Positions 1 to 9,041 are shown, counted from the first letter of the stretch. The stretch: DNA of 64,000 bases from Halovivax ruber XH-70 (GCF_000328525.1 NC_019964.1:1302001-1366000); one strand, 5' to 3'. The notes: a model not told the origin generated them from the letters alone. Numbers and translations: made by a program.

Positions 1-125
1 TCCGGGTAGATCGGTACGTCGAGGAGGAAGGTTCCGAGGACGAGTCCGTACCCGATTACGGTCAGGACGATCGTACTCGCCGCCGTCCGGGTGCGGATCC
101 ACTCGCGAAGTCGGACAGGACTCAT
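1..125 (-). CDS. Membrane protein, 5' part only (runs off window start)
   Basis: An open frame begins with ATG at 125 and is still open at base 1, giving 41 residues. It starts MSPVRLREWIRTRT and continues into a hydrophobic stretch (TIVLTVIGYGLVLGTFLL), the look of a short basic cytoplasmic N-terminus followed by a first membrane helix. Too little is present to name a family. It lies downstream of the J-domain gene on the same strand with about 50 bases between them, so the two may be co-transcribed. The start is supported by position only. Confidence 0.6.
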   Translation of the reverse strand, partial: MSPVRLREWIRTRTAASTIVLTVIGYGLVLGTFLLDVPIYP

Positions 126-177
126 TACGTGGTTCTTTCGAGTCGATCGCTTTCCGTCTTGCCTTCCGTGGTGGGGC

Positions 178-912
178 TCACTCGGCTTCGAGTTCGAAGG
201 GAAGGGGATCGAGGCGCTTGCGTGCCTCGCGAGTCAGCTCGAACCGATAGCGTTCGCTCGTCGGTTCTCCGCCGGTCGCCCCGTGCTGGGTATAGACCAC
301 GCGGTCGACGGTGACCGACGCTGGCAGCTGATTCGCAACGACGATCGCACGTACTCCCGTGCCCGGTTCGAGTACCGCTGGCCCTGGCCACCACGTCTCG
401 GGAAGTGACGTTCGTCCTGGCGTGAGGAGGGTCGAGGCCTCGTACATGAAGCCGTCGGTGCCGATAAAGCGCGTCTGTGATGGGCCCCGCCACTGCCGGC
501 TCTGGGAGGTCGTGTTTGTGACCTCGTAGGCCGCGACGGCTCGTTCGAGCGCCGGTCTGGCTCCTGGTGTCTCGAAGAGGCGAGAAACGTCGACCGCCTC
601 GTCGAATCCCACGAGTGCGAGTGTGATGAGGTCGCCTGTCACGGACAGGGGTCGCGTCGGGGACGATTCCGCCTCGATATCGAAGGTCGGGGCGTCCTGT
701 GACCCCGTGTCTACGGCCATCGTCTGCGGCGTCGAGTGATCGGGCGGCTGTTCGCCGGTGATCGATTCGTAAGCCGCTTTGAGTTCGAGAAACTGCTCGC
801 GGCAGCCACCCTGATCGGGATGGTGATCGGTCAGGAGCGCCCGATATCGCTGTCGGACCGTCGCGAGCGACGCGTCCGATGAGAGACCGAGAACCTCGTA
901 GGGGCGCTCCAT
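178..912 (-). CDS. J-domain (DnaJ-like) protein with C-terminal conserved region
   Basis: A 244-residue protein. Residues 1-55 form a J domain (MERPYEVLGLSSDASLATVR then DHHPDQGG), with the HPD tripeptide needed to stimulate an Hsp70 ATPase. The rest is not the Gly-rich or Cys-rich region of DnaJ: after an acidic linker, residues about 125-235 form a separate region containing a W-W-P segment and ending in a basic stretch and FELEAE. It is therefore a type III J protein that would recruit DnaK for a special task rather than general folding. The ATG at 912 was chosen over upstream starts because the J domain begins at once. The function of the C-terminal part is not recognised. Confidence 0.8.
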   Translation of the reverse strand: MERPYEVLGLSSDASLATVRQRYRALLTDHHPDQGGCREQFLELKAAYESITGEQPPDHSTPQTMAVDTGSQDAPTFDIEAESSPTRPLSVTGDLITLALVGFDEAVDVSRLFETPGARPALERAVAAYEVTNTTSQSRQWRGPSQTRFIGTDGFMYEASTLLTPGRTSLPETWWPGPAVLEPGTGVRAIVVANQLPASVTVDRVVYTQHGATGGEPTSERYRFELTREARKRLDPLPFELEAE

Positions 913-1089
913 TGTCGTTCGTACCGACTCGCGTCCGGAAAAAGAGTCTTTCTGCTCACGATCCGATTCCGGCTCCGTCTTCGGTCCATTACATCCGACA
1001 CTTTCGTACGGCCACGACAGCCGGCGCCGTGATGAGCCCACTCCACTGGCCTGGCAATCACCCAGCGGGATCGCCTGTCTGTCCCAGTC

Positions 1090-1521
1090 TCACGTCGATC
1101 CCGTCTGCAGCGGATCGACGTCGTCGACCGGAAGGACCGAGTAATCGACGGTGAGAATGTCGCTGGTCGCACGAATCTTCCCGACGAACGTGGAGATCTC
1201 CTCTAGCTGACCCTCGAGGACGAACAGCTCCATACAGTAGTGATCACCGACGTGACTGTGGAAGTTCGACGTCACGAGCTGTTCGTACTCGTGGCGCAGT
1301 GATATCATCCGCTCTTCGACCGTGGTCGTCTCGTAATCGAAGAGGACGGTGACGACGCCCATGAGCGTCCGATCCTCGAGTCTGGTTTCTTCGAACTCTC
1401 CGAGGAGTGAGCGGGATGCTTCTCGAACGACCTCGCTTCGGCCGGTGTACCCGTGTTCGTCGGCGAACTGGTCCAGCCGTTCGAGGAGCTCGTCCGGCAT
1501 CGAGACGCTAACAACTGTCAT
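1090..1521 (-). CDS. nikR: NikR-type nickel-responsive ribbon-helix-helix regulator
   Basis: A 143-residue protein. An N-terminal ribbon-helix-helix DNA-binding domain ([15 protein letters not shown], residues 3-17) is followed by an ACT-like C-terminal domain. The four ligands of the high-affinity nickel site in E. coli NikR (H76, H87, H89, C95) all have counterparts with the same spacing, at H77, H88, H90 and C96 ([18 protein letters not shown]). It is therefore probably a genuine metal-responsive repressor. No nickel transporter or nickel enzyme lies beside it, so its targets are elsewhere. ATG at 1521 sits 24-31 bases after a TATA-like box, consistent with a leaderless mRNA. It is divergent from nadA. 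Confidence 0.85.
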   Translation of the reverse strand: MTVVSVSMPDELLERLDQFADEHGYTGRSEVVREASRSLLGEFEETRLEDRTLMGVVTVLFDYETTTVEERMISLRHEYEQLVTSNFHSHVGDHYCMELFVLEGQLEEISTFVGKIRATSDILTVDYSVLPVDDVDPLQTGST

Positions 1522-1544
1522 ATACTAATACTCGGTGCCACTGT

Positions 1545-1552
1545 TATTAAAA
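1545..1552 (-). promoter_or_regulatory. TATA-like box of nikR
   Basis: On the minus strand the sequence reads TTTTAATA, 24-31 bases before the nikR ATG at 1521. This is the usual archaeal TATA to start-site distance, so the transcript should begin at or near the start codon. Confidence 0.5.
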
Positions 1553-1726
1553 TGCACGGAGACGGTCGAGATAGGACGTATTGCCGTCGGGCTACAAGCG
1601 GTACGGAACGGAAACTGGATTGCGAACGACCGTCACCCACCGGCAATCTCTGGGGACGACCGAGACCGGCCTTGATCGAACGTGTCCGGTAACTGTTTGC
1701 ACAATCTCACTCGAAACCCCCGATTG

Positions 1727-1740
1727 AAGATAAAATCTTT
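1727..1740 (+). promoter_or_regulatory. TATA-like box of nadA overlapping a short inverted repeat
   Basis: TAAAATCTTT at 1731-1740 is the AT-rich element upstream of nadA. It overlaps a perfect short inverted repeat AAGAT-AAA-ATCTT (1727-1739). With initiation about 25 bases downstream (near 1760), the ATG at 1747 would lie upstream of the transcript, which favours 1783 or 1792 as the start codon. A repressor bound to the repeat would block TBP; that is inference. Confidence 0.4.
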
Positions 1741-1782
1741 TCATGGATGCGCCCAGACCCTGTGGTATCACCTGGTGGCGCC

Positions 1783-2916
1783 ATGGTTACGATGGATACA
1801 GCGGATATCGAGACGGATTTGAGCCTGTTCAAGTACGACACGTTAGAACAGCTCCCACCCGAGTATCGAACATTGTCGGAATCCGAGCGTCGACCGCGAA
1901 TCGAGGCTGCGCTCTCCGAACTCGGCGACGACGTCGTCGTCCTGGGACACAACTACCAGCGTCGAGAGATCGTCGAACACGCCGACTTCGTCGGTGACTC
2001 CTACGAGTTGTCGAAACGAGCCGCCGAGGCCGACGCCGAGTACGTGATCTTTGGCGGCGTCACCTTCATGGCCGAGTCCGCGGACATCATCACGGACGAC
2101 GACCAGACCGTGATCCTTCCGAGTATGGAAGCGTCGTGCCCGATGGCGGGGATGGCCGAGGCCTTACAGGTCGACGCCGCGTGGGCCGAGATCACGGCCG
2201 CGGCACCCGACGCGGAGATCATCCCGATCACGTACATGAACTCCTACGCCGATCTGAAGGCGTTCTGTGCGAGTCAGGGCGGCCTCGTCTGTACCTCTTC
2301 GAACGCCCACCGCGCGTTCGAGTGGGCGTTCGAACGCGGCGACAAGGTGCTCTTCCTGCCGGACAAACACCTCGGAGAGAACACGGCCCACCGACTCGGG
2401 ATGGAAGACGAGGTGGCGACGTGGGACCCCTGGGACCCTGCGGGGAAGGATCCGGACGAGGTCGTCGAGTCCGACATCATCTGCTGGGACGGCTACTGCC
2501 AGGTCCACGAGCGTTTCACCACCGAGCACGTCGAACAGGTGCGCGAGGACAACCCAGAAGCCAGTGTCGTCGTCCATCCGGAGTGCCGTCGCGAGGTCGT
2601 CGAAGCTGCGGACGTCGTCGGTTCGACGAGCACCATCTGCGAGACGATCGAGACAGCAGATCCTGGCGAGACGTGGGCGATCGGCACCGAGATTCACCTG
2701 ACCGAGCACCTCCAGCGCTGGCATCCCGACGTCGAGGTGCTCCCGCTGTGCGGCGACGCCTGCATGGACTGCAACGCCATGCGCCAGATCGATCCGAACT
2801 ACCTCACCTGGGTCTTAGAGGAGCTGGTGGCGGGTCGGGAACGAAACGTCATCGAGGTCGCGGCCGACGAGAAGGAACTCGCCGGCGTCGCCCTCGAACG
2901 GATGCTGGAGGTCTGA
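1783..2916 (+). CDS. nadA: Quinolinate synthase
   Basis: About 377 residues. NadA condenses iminoaspartate with dihydroxyacetone phosphate to quinolinate using a [4Fe-4S] cluster in the cytoplasm. The family signatures are clear: VVVLGHNYQRREIVEHADFV near the N-terminus, GGVTFMAESAD, PSMEASCPMA, CWDGYCQVHE, VVHPECRREV, and C-terminal LCGDACMDCNAMR; the cluster cysteines lie in the MEASCPMA, HPECR and CMDCN segments. The ATG at 1783 was chosen over 1747 because of the promoter position and because relatives begin shortly before the LFKYD segment; ATG 1792 is equally possible. It heads nadA-nadB with a 4-base gap, so the unstable iminoaspartate made by NadB can be passed on directly. Confidence 0.95.
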   Translation: MVTMDTADIETDLSLFKYDTLEQLPPEYRTLSESERRPRIEAALSELGDDVVVLGHNYQRREIVEHADFVGDSYELSKRAAEADAEYVIFGGVTFMAESADIITDDDQTVILPSMEASCPMAGMAEALQVDAAWAEITAAAPDAEIIPITYMNSYADLKAFCASQGGLVCTSSNAHRAFEWAFERGDKVLFLPDKHLGENTAHRLGMEDEVATWDPWDPAGKDPDEVVESDIICWDGYCQVHERFTTEHVEQVREDNPEASVVVHPECRREVVEAADVVGSTSTICETIETADPGETWAIGTEIHLTEHLQRWHPDVEVLPLCGDACMDCNAMRQIDPNYLTWVLEELVAGRERNVIEVAADEKELAGVALERMLEV

Positions 2917-2920
2917 GTCG

Positions 2921-4474
2921 ATGGTGAACGACGACCCCGCGGCTGCACCGGCGGCGGATGGGGACGATCGAACGGACGTTCTGGTCGTTGGTTCCGGGAT
3001 CGCCGGCTGTGCCGCTGCGCTCGGCGCGGCCCGGGACGGTGCCGCGGTCTGTCTGTTGACGAAGGCCAGTCGGCCGGACGAAGCGAGTACCGACTGGGCA
3101 CAGGGAGGCATCTCGACCACACGAGGCGATCCGGAATCGCTCAAGCAGGACGTGCTCGCAGCGAGTGCCGGCACTGCCGACGACGCGGCGGTCGACGTCC
3201 TCGTGGAGAACGCCGACGAGGCCGTTCTAGACGTGCTCGTCGACACGCTCGACGTCGACTTCGACCGCGACGGGGAGGAGTTCGATTACACGCGCGAGGC
3301 GGCCCACTCCACCGAGCGGATCCTCCACGTCGACGCCTCGACGGGGACGCACATCCTCCGCCCGTTCTTGCAGTACGTCGACGACCACGACCGGATCGAG
3401 GTTCGCGACGACACCGCGGCGCTCGACTTGCTCACTCACGAGGGGGCGGTCCACGGCGTCCTGACCGACGAAACCCCGTCCGGCCAGCCGATCTACGCGA
3501 CGGCGACGATCCTCGCGACCGGCGGCATCGGCTCGCTCTACGGTCGGTCGACGAATCCGGACGGCGCGACGGGTGACGGTATCGCCATGGCCGCACTGGC
3601 CGGCGCAGACATCGCGGACATGGAGTACGTCCAGTTTCATCCGACGGCCTACGCGGGTGACGATCCGTTCTTGCTCTCGGAAGCGCTCCGGGGCGAAGGC
3701 GCCCATCTGCTGAACGCCGACGGAGAGCGATTCATGCCGGACGTCCATCCGGACGCCGAACTCGCACCGCGCGACGTCGTCGCGCGGGCTGTGGCCGACG
3801 AGCGCGACCGGACCGGTGACGTGTTCCTCGACGTGAGTACGCTCGCGGAACCGTTCGCCGATGCGTTCCCGAATCTGGCCAGCAAGTGTGAGGAACGCGG
3901 TATCGAGTCCGAGCGCATTCCAGTCGCGCCGTGCGAACACTTCCTCTGTGGGGGGATCGACGTCGACGATCGTGGCCGGGCGTCGCTCGCGAATCTCTAC
4001 GCGGTCGGCGAGTGTTCCCGGACGGGCGTTCACGGGGCGAATCGCCTGGCCAGCACGAGTCTGCTCGAAGGGCTGGTCTGGGGGCTCAGAGCGGGCGAGA
4101 CCGCTGCGGTCGCCGGCCCCGGCGAGCCGACTGGCCCTGAGACCGTCGACCCACCGGAGCTCAGGAACTCTGACCCCGAACTACCGGCACGATTCGCCGC
4201 GGAGAAGTTCACCCGACTGCGCCGAACGATGGACGCGTTTCTCGGCCTCGAACGCGACCTCGACGACGTCGCCCGGGCCGGGAGCGTGCTCCGGCGGCTC
4301 AAGGGCGAGGTCGACGCCTACACCAGGACACGTACCTCGCGGTCGCTGTACGAACTTCGAAACGCCTGTGTGACCGCCCTGCTGATCGCCCAGGCCGCTC
4401 GTGAGAACCCCGAGTCCGTCGGCTGTCACCACGTCGTCGACGATTCGGTGGCGAACGAGGCCCCCGGCCAGTAA
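2921..4474 (+). CDS. nadB: L-aspartate oxidase
   Basis: A 517-residue FAD enzyme that oxidises L-aspartate to iminoaspartate, the first step of de novo NAD synthesis. The N-terminal dinucleotide-binding loop is VLVVGSGIAGCAAALGA. Other family marks are the DWAQGGI segment, the HPTAYAGDDPFLLSEALRGEGA substrate region, CGGIDVDDRGRA and GVHGANRLASTSLLEGLVWG for FAD. A C-terminal helical domain (residues about 415-500) matches the succinate dehydrogenase/NadB fold. It starts 4 bases after nadA. The opening residues are acidic and Ala-rich, as is common in haloarchaea. Confidence 0.95.
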   Translation: MVNDDPAAAPAADGDDRTDVLVVGSGIAGCAAALGAARDGAAVCLLTKASRPDEASTDWAQGGISTTRGDPESLKQDVLAASAGTADDAAVDVLVENADEAVLDVLVDTLDVDFDRDGEEFDYTREAAHSTERILHVDASTGTHILRPFLQYVDDHDRIEVRDDTAALDLLTHEGAVHGVLTDETPSGQPIYATATILATGGIGSLYGRSTNPDGATGDGIAMAALAGADIADMEYVQFHPTAYAGDDPFLLSEALRGEGAHLLNADGERFMPDVHPDAELAPRDVVARAVADERDRTGDVFLDVSTLAEPFADAFPNLASKCEERGIESERIPVAPCEHFLCGGIDVDDRGRASLANLYAVGECSRTGVHGANRLASTSLLEGLVWGLRAGETAAVAGPGEPTGPETVDPPELRNSDPELPARFAAEKFTRLRRTMDAFLGLERDLDDVARAGSVLRRLKGEVDAYTRTRTSRSLYELRNACVTALLIAQAARENPESVGCHHVVDDSVANEAPGQ

Positions 4475-4566
4475 CCACTGGCGAGCACTTCTCTGTCATC
4501 AGTTTCCGCAACGAGCGACGGGACACCAGCTGTCGACAGTGGCTCGTCGACTCCATTCCCGATTCG

Positions 4567-5844
4567 TTACTCCCAGTACTCGGGAGCGAGAGCGGCGAAG
4601 TCTGCGGGTTCAGGTGCCATCCACACGAGCACGTCCTCGTCGTCCAGTCCGATCGCTTCGTAGCGACCGTCGCTGGTCCAGACGTTTTCGCGGTCCGTCT
4701 GGGCCCCGCGTGATTCGGCCCAATGGCGGACGTGCTCGAAGCCAGTTTCGGCGGCCGCCGTGTCCGCGAACCGGATCCGCCAGGACCACCCGTAGGCGCC
4801 GTCGTCGCGTTCGAACGCGGTGAACGCGTCGCCGCGCCACTGGTCAGTCACGGGAGCGCGGTAGCGGACCAGCGAAGCGTATACCTCGTCCGTCGTCTCC
4901 GGACTGCGGGTGTAGACCGCCTCGGTGGGAAGGGCGCCCGCGTGCCAGAGCGTCGTAAAGAGTGCCTGCATCCCGAGCCGCTCGGTATCGAGCAAGGTCC
5001 ATCCGTCACCCGGTTCTGATGGGGCCGTAACCGGTTCGGGATGTCGATCCGGATACCACGCCGGATGCAGGATCTGCCCCGAGGAGACGGGCGGTTCGTC
5101 GTGACTCGCCCAGATCTCCTCCCAGCCGCCGCGGGCTGCGAGGGCCGACGCGAAGTCGTAGCCGTTGAAGTACGAGCCGTACTGGAGCAGGAGGGCCGGA
5201 TCGAGCGATCCCGGACTGATTCGAGTGGGCTCTGCGAGTTGACAGTGAGCGAAGTCCCCGCCGCAGCCGTCGACGTACTCGTCTTCGACGAACATCGCCG
5301 TCCCCTCGACGACCGCCTGCTGAGCGCTGTAGCGGTCGAAGCCGACCGCCCAGCTGCGGTTCCACTCGTCGAGACTCCCCGTCTGGAACTGGATCGCGTG
5401 GAAGAGTTCGTGCGCGAGTAACTGGTCGTCGATGGTTGCATCGTCCGTCCCGACCAGTCGGATCGTCGCCGACGTTGGATCGTAGGAACCCGCGAACTCG
5501 AACGATCGGTCTGCATCCAGTCGCTCCGTGAGTCCGAGTGCGCGATAGGCGAGTTTCTGTGTCGTCGATCCCCCAACGACCGGATAGGTCCCGGCGCGCT
5601 CGCGCATCTCCGAGGGGGTGATGCGCTCGATCGTCGTCCGTTCGTGTATCGACGCCCCGACGATGGCCGTTAGGCGGTCGTAGACCGTCTCGGTTCGCTC
5701 GGCGAACCCGTCGTCGACGCCGTCGAACCGAAACTGCTCGGACGTGGGGGACGAGTCCCGATCCGAACACCCGGCGAGCGTGGCGCCGAGGGCGGCCGCC
5801 CCCGCTCGAACGAACTGCCGTCGTGTTCGCCGTCCCCGACGCAT
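4567..5844 (-). CDS. Tat-exported lipoprotein with HExxH motif (Hvo_1808-like surface protein)
   Basis: A 425-residue predicted surface lipoprotein. The N-terminus has a twin-arginine signal (RRQFVRAGAAALGATLAGC) ending in a lipobox, with Cys26 as the lipidation site. The mature part contains HELFH at residues 145-149 and, 31 residues after the second His, a Glu within VVEGTAMFVEDEY: the arrangement of a zincin metallopeptidase (H145, E146, H149, E180). It resembles the haloarchaeal Hvo_1808 family of surface proteins, whose substrate is unknown to me. It is convergent with nadB and divergent from nadC, splitting what would otherwise be a nadABC run. Peptidase activity is inferred from the motif alone. 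Confidence 0.75.
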   Translation of the reverse strand: MRRGRRTRRQFVRAGAAALGATLAGCSDRDSSPTSEQFRFDGVDDGFAERTETVYDRLTAIVGASIHERTTIERITPSEMRERAGTYPVVGGSTTQKLAYRALGLTERLDADRSFEFAGSYDPTSATIRLVGTDDATIDDQLLAHELFHAIQFQTGSLDEWNRSWAVGFDRYSAQQAVVEGTAMFVEDEYVDGCGGDFAHCQLAEPTRISPGSLDPALLLQYGSYFNGYDFASALAARGGWEEIWASHDEPPVSSGQILHPAWYPDRHPEPVTAPSEPGDGWTLLDTERLGMQALFTTLWHAGALPTEAVYTRSPETTDEVYASLVRYRAPVTDQWRGDAFTAFERDDGAYGWSWRIRFADTAAAETGFEHVRHWAESRGAQTDRENVWTSDGRYEAIGLDDEDVLVWMAPEPADFAALAPEYWE

Positions 5845-5983
5845 TTCCCGTCACTTCTCGCTCGACGATGAAATCCCTACCGTTCGAGTGATCGACGCTC
5901 CACGGCGCCTCGGAGAACGGGGCTCGCTACACGGCGAAACCGGTGGGGATAAACGGCTGCCGGCGAACCCCCTCACCGACGCA

Positions 5984-6805
5984 ATGATCACCGATTCCCA
6001 GATCGAGGGCTGGCTCCGGGAGGACCTGGGTCATCACGACGTGACGAACCAGGTTCCCGGCGAGACCGCCGGCCGCCTCGTCGCGAAAGCGGCCGGCGTC
6101 GCGGCCGGCCTCGACGCTGCCGAGCGTGTCTTCGAGTATCTGGACGTCGACGTGACCGATCGCGTCGCCGACGGGACGTCGGTCGACGCCGGAAAGCCGA
6201 TCCTCTCGGTCGAGGGCCCCGCACGCGACGTTCTCCGGGGGGAGCGCGTCGCCGTCAACGTCACCGGCCACGCGTCGGGTATCGCCACTCGCACGCACCG
6301 GGCAGTCGAACGCGCTCGACAGGTCTCCGAATCGGTCCGCGTCGCCGCCACCCGCAAGACCACGCCCGGGTTACGGGGACTCGAGAAACGGGCCGTCGTC
6401 GCGGGCGGCGGCGACACGCATCGCCTCGATCTCTCACACGCAGTGATGGTGAAGGACAACCACATCACCGAGATGGGCCTCGAGAGGGCAGTCGAGCACT
6501 TCGACGACCGCGCGTCACTCACGACCAAACTCGAGGTGGAAGTCGAGACGCCGGCGGACGCACCGAAAGCCGCGGCCGCCGGAGCGGATATCGTCCTTCT
6601 CGACAATATGGACCCGGCGACCGTTCGAACGGCGCTCGACCGGCTCGCCGAAGCCGGTCACGACGACACCCTGACAGAGGCGAGCGGCGGGATCACGATG
6701 GAGACGGTCGCCGACTACGCGGCGGCGGGCGTGGACGTGGTCTCGATGGGAAGCCTCACGCACTCCGCTCCCTCGCTGGATCTCTCCTTCCGGACCGGTG
6801 AGTGA
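5984..6805 (+). CDS. nadC: Nicotinate-nucleotide pyrophosphorylase (quinolinate phosphoribosyltransferase)
   Basis: A 273-residue enzyme that converts quinolinate and PRPP to nicotinate mononucleotide, the third step after NadA and NadB. Typical motifs are EDLGHHDVTNQ near the N-terminus, ERVAVNVTGHASGIATRTH, AATRKTTPGLR (quinolinate/PRPP binding), GGDTHRLDLSHAVMVKDNHI, the EVEVETPADAPKA segment, LLDNMDP and EASGGI. The ATG at 5984 gives the normal family length. An AT-rich element (GGATAAAC near 5947-5954) lies about 30 bases upstream, so it appears to have its own promoter even though it serves the same pathway as nadAB. Confidence 0.95.
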   Translation: MITDSQIEGWLREDLGHHDVTNQVPGETAGRLVAKAAGVAAGLDAAERVFEYLDVDVTDRVADGTSVDAGKPILSVEGPARDVLRGERVAVNVTGHASGIATRTHRAVERARQVSESVRVAATRKTTPGLRGLEKRAVVAGGGDTHRLDLSHAVMVKDNHITEMGLERAVEHFDDRASLTTKLEVEVETPADAPKAAAAGADIVLLDNMDPATVRTALDRLAEAGHDDTLTEASGGITMETVADYAAAGVDVVSMGSLTHSAPSLDLSFRTGE

Positions 6806-6923
6806 GTGGGAACTGGTGCTGGACTCACTTGTTCTAATCCGATAGCTGGCGTCCGGAACACGGCAGGACGGATTTTCAGTTCGAGTAGATAGAATTATGT
6901 TACTATCTTCCCGACGGGAACGT

Positions 6924-7364
6924 ATGAACTCGTCAGCCGAGACGGCGAAGGAATCGACCGCCTTCGAAGACGGCCCGCTCACTCCGAACCTGCTAGGCGC
7001 GGTGTTCGGCCTCATGGACGTCGTCGCGTTCGGCGCCGTCGGATTCTTCGTGTTCGAGGATCCGTTCCTGGGGGCGCTCGCCGGTCTCTTCGTTGGCACT
7101 GGCGTCTTCCTGTTTCTGCCGCTATTCGTCGCCAGTTCCACCGTGGACGGCGGACTCGACGGGATGGAATCCGACGCTGATCGTCACCCGTTCCGCGGTT
7201 TTCACCGCCTGGCCGCCGGATTTGCGCTCTCGGCCGGCGGTCTCTCGTATCTGAGCTACCTCTTCGTCGAGCAATCGCTCGTCCCGGCCCTTCCGATCGG
7301 CCTTCTCGTCGCCGCAGTCGTGTACGTCTCGCTCTCGTTCCTCTTGCCGAACGCGGAACTGTAG
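6924..7364 (+). CDS. Small four-helix membrane protein of unknown function
   Basis: A 146-residue protein with a hydrophilic N-terminus followed by about four hydrophobic segments: NLLGAVFGLMDVVAFGAVGFFV, LGALAGLFVGTGVFLFLPLFV, a helix around FALSAGGLSYLSYLF, and the C-terminal LPIGLLVAAVVYVSLSFLL. I do not recognise a family. ATG 6924 (MNSSAET) was chosen over 6897 because the latter lies inside the AT-rich promoter (GTAGATAGAATTATG). It is transcribed alone between nadC and the aldehyde dehydrogenase. Confidence 0.6.
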   Translation: MNSSAETAKESTAFEDGPLTPNLLGAVFGLMDVVAFGAVGFFVFEDPFLGALAGLFVGTGVFLFLPLFVASSTVDGGLDGMESDADRHPFRGFHRLAAGFALSAGGLSYLSYLFVEQSLVPALPIGLLVAAVVYVSLSFLLPNAEL

Positions 7365-7442
7365 TGGCGACCTCGCCCGTCGCTTTTGGCCGGTTGCGTG
7401 CGCCAGTCCGCCGATTATCTGACCGGCCGGGGTGGAGTCCGT

Positions 7443-8915
7443 ATGGCGTATCTTCCCCTGCCACCCGAATCCGGCTGGACTGCACTCTACAGAGACGGCG
7501 AGTGGATCGACCGCGATGACCGTGACGTAATCGACGTGGAGAATCCCTATACCCGCGAATCCATCGCGAAGGTTCCCGCGGGGACGCCGGACGACATCGA
7601 CGAGGCCTATCGGATCGCCGAGGGGGCCCAGGACTCGTGGGCCGAGCAACCGCCGCAGCGGCGCGCCGGCGTCGTCACTCGTGCGCTCCGATTACTCGAA
7701 GAGCACTGGGACGACGTCGTCGAACTGCTGGCGATCGAATCGGGCAGTGCGTCGGTCAAGGCGGTCGCCGAGTTGCAGACGGCGAAGGGGATGATGCAGC
7801 AGGCGGCGAGCTACCCGTTCACGATGACGGGCCAGCACCGCGACTCGATCGTCCCCGGGAAGGAGAACGTCGTCGAACGCGTGCCGGTGGGTGTCGTCGG
7901 CGTGATCTCGCCGTGGAACTTCCCCTTTCACCTCTCGATGCGCGCCGTGGCACCGGCGATCGCCGCGGGGAACGCGGTCGTCCTGAAACCCGCCTCGAAC
8001 ACGCCGATCACCGGCGGCCTCTTGCTCGCCCGCCTCTTCGACGAGGCCGGCCTCCCCGACGGCGTCCTGAACGTCGTCCCGGGCCGGGGGTCCGAGATCG
8101 GTGACGCCGTGGCCGAGCACGAGACGCCTCGCGTCCTTGCGTTCACCGGGTCGACGGAGATCGGCCAGCGGGTGGCGCGGAAGGCAGCCGGCAACACCGC
8201 GCTCCCTGCCCTCGAACTCGGCGGGAACAACGTCCACGTCGTCACCGAGAACGCCGACCTCGACCGGGCGGTCGACGGCGGCGTGTTCGGCTCCTTCCTC
8301 CACCAGGGACAGGCCTGCATCTCGATCAATCGCCACCTGGTCCACGAATCGCTGTACGACGAGTACGTCGACGCCCTCGCGGATCGCGCGGCGAATCTGC
8401 CGGTCGGCGATCCGCGTGACGAGGAGACGATCATCGGGCCGATCATCGACGAGAGTCAGCGCGACCAGATGCTCGAATTCGTCGCGGAGAGCGTCGACGC
8501 CGGCGCGACCGTCGAGACTGGCGGCGAGAGTGACGGGTTGCTCGTCGAACCGACGGTCCTCTCCGACGCGAGCAACGACATGGCCGCCGCGTGCAACGAA
8601 CACTTCGGGCCCATCGCGCCCGTCATCCCGTACGCCGACGACGCGGCGGCGATCGACCTCGCCAACGACACTATACACGGCCTCTCGGGCTCCGTTCACT
8701 CCGACGACGAGGCGCAGGCGCGTCGTATCGCCGACGGGATCGAGACGGGCATGATTCACATCAACGACCAGCCGATCAACGACGAACCGCACGTTCCCTT
8801 CGGCGGGATGAAGCACTCCGGCCTCGGGCGCTACAACGCCGACTCGATCCTCGACGAACTGACGACGACCAAGTGGATCTCGATACAGCGCGAGCCGCGA
8901 CAGTACCCGTTCTGA
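7443..8915 (+). CDS. NAD(P)-dependent aldehyde dehydrogenase
   Basis: A 490-residue soluble ALDH-superfamily enzyme. Visible landmarks in order are the cofactor/oxyanion segment ISPWNFPFHLSMR, VVLKPASNTP, FTGSTEIGQ, the catalytic Glu in ALELGGNN and the nucleophilic Cys in HQGQACISINR, then EHFGPIAPV and PFGGMKHSGLGRY near the C-terminus. Substrate cannot be told from the sequence; benzaldehyde or semialdehyde dehydrogenase names are typical of such relatives. ATG 7443 gives the usual N-terminus. The gene ends inside the first unit of a 19-base tandem repeat, and a 2-hydroxyacid dehydrogenase follows on the same strand. Confidence 0.9.
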   Translation: MAYLPLPPESGWTALYRDGEWIDRDDRDVIDVENPYTRESIAKVPAGTPDDIDEAYRIAEGAQDSWAEQPPQRRAGVVTRALRLLEEHWDDVVELLAIESGSASVKAVAELQTAKGMMQQAASYPFTMTGQHRDSIVPGKENVVERVPVGVVGVISPWNFPFHLSMRAVAPAIAAGNAVVLKPASNTPITGGLLLARLFDEAGLPDGVLNVVPGRGSEIGDAVAEHETPRVLAFTGSTEIGQRVARKAAGNTALPALELGGNNVHVVTENADLDRAVDGGVFGSFLHQGQACISINRHLVHESLYDEYVDALADRAANLPVGDPRDEETIIGPIIDESQRDQMLEFVAESVDAGATVETGGESDGLLVEPTVLSDASNDMAAACNEHFGPIAPVIPYADDAAAIDLANDTIHGLSGSVHSDDEAQARRIADGIETGMIHINDQPINDEPHVPFGGMKHSGLGRYNADSILDELTTTKWISIQREPRQYPF

Positions 8916-8976
8916 GCGCGAATACTCGTTCTGTGCACGAGTCGCCGTTCTGTGTACGAGTGGCGGTTCTGCGTCG
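8899..8976. repeat. Four-unit degenerate 19-base tandem repeat
   Basis: The core GTTCTG recurs at 8909, 8928, 8947 and 8966, exactly 19 bases apart. The two best units (8939-8957 and 8958-8976) share GAGTSGCSGTTCTG. The first unit covers the last codons and stop of the aldehyde dehydrogenase gene; the rest lies in the short gap before the next gene. Confidence 0.7.
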
Positions 8977-9041
8977 GGCAAATGGGCCCGAACGCGACGG
9001 GACCGAAAGAGTCGACTTGATCGCCTGTCTCCACCACGGAC

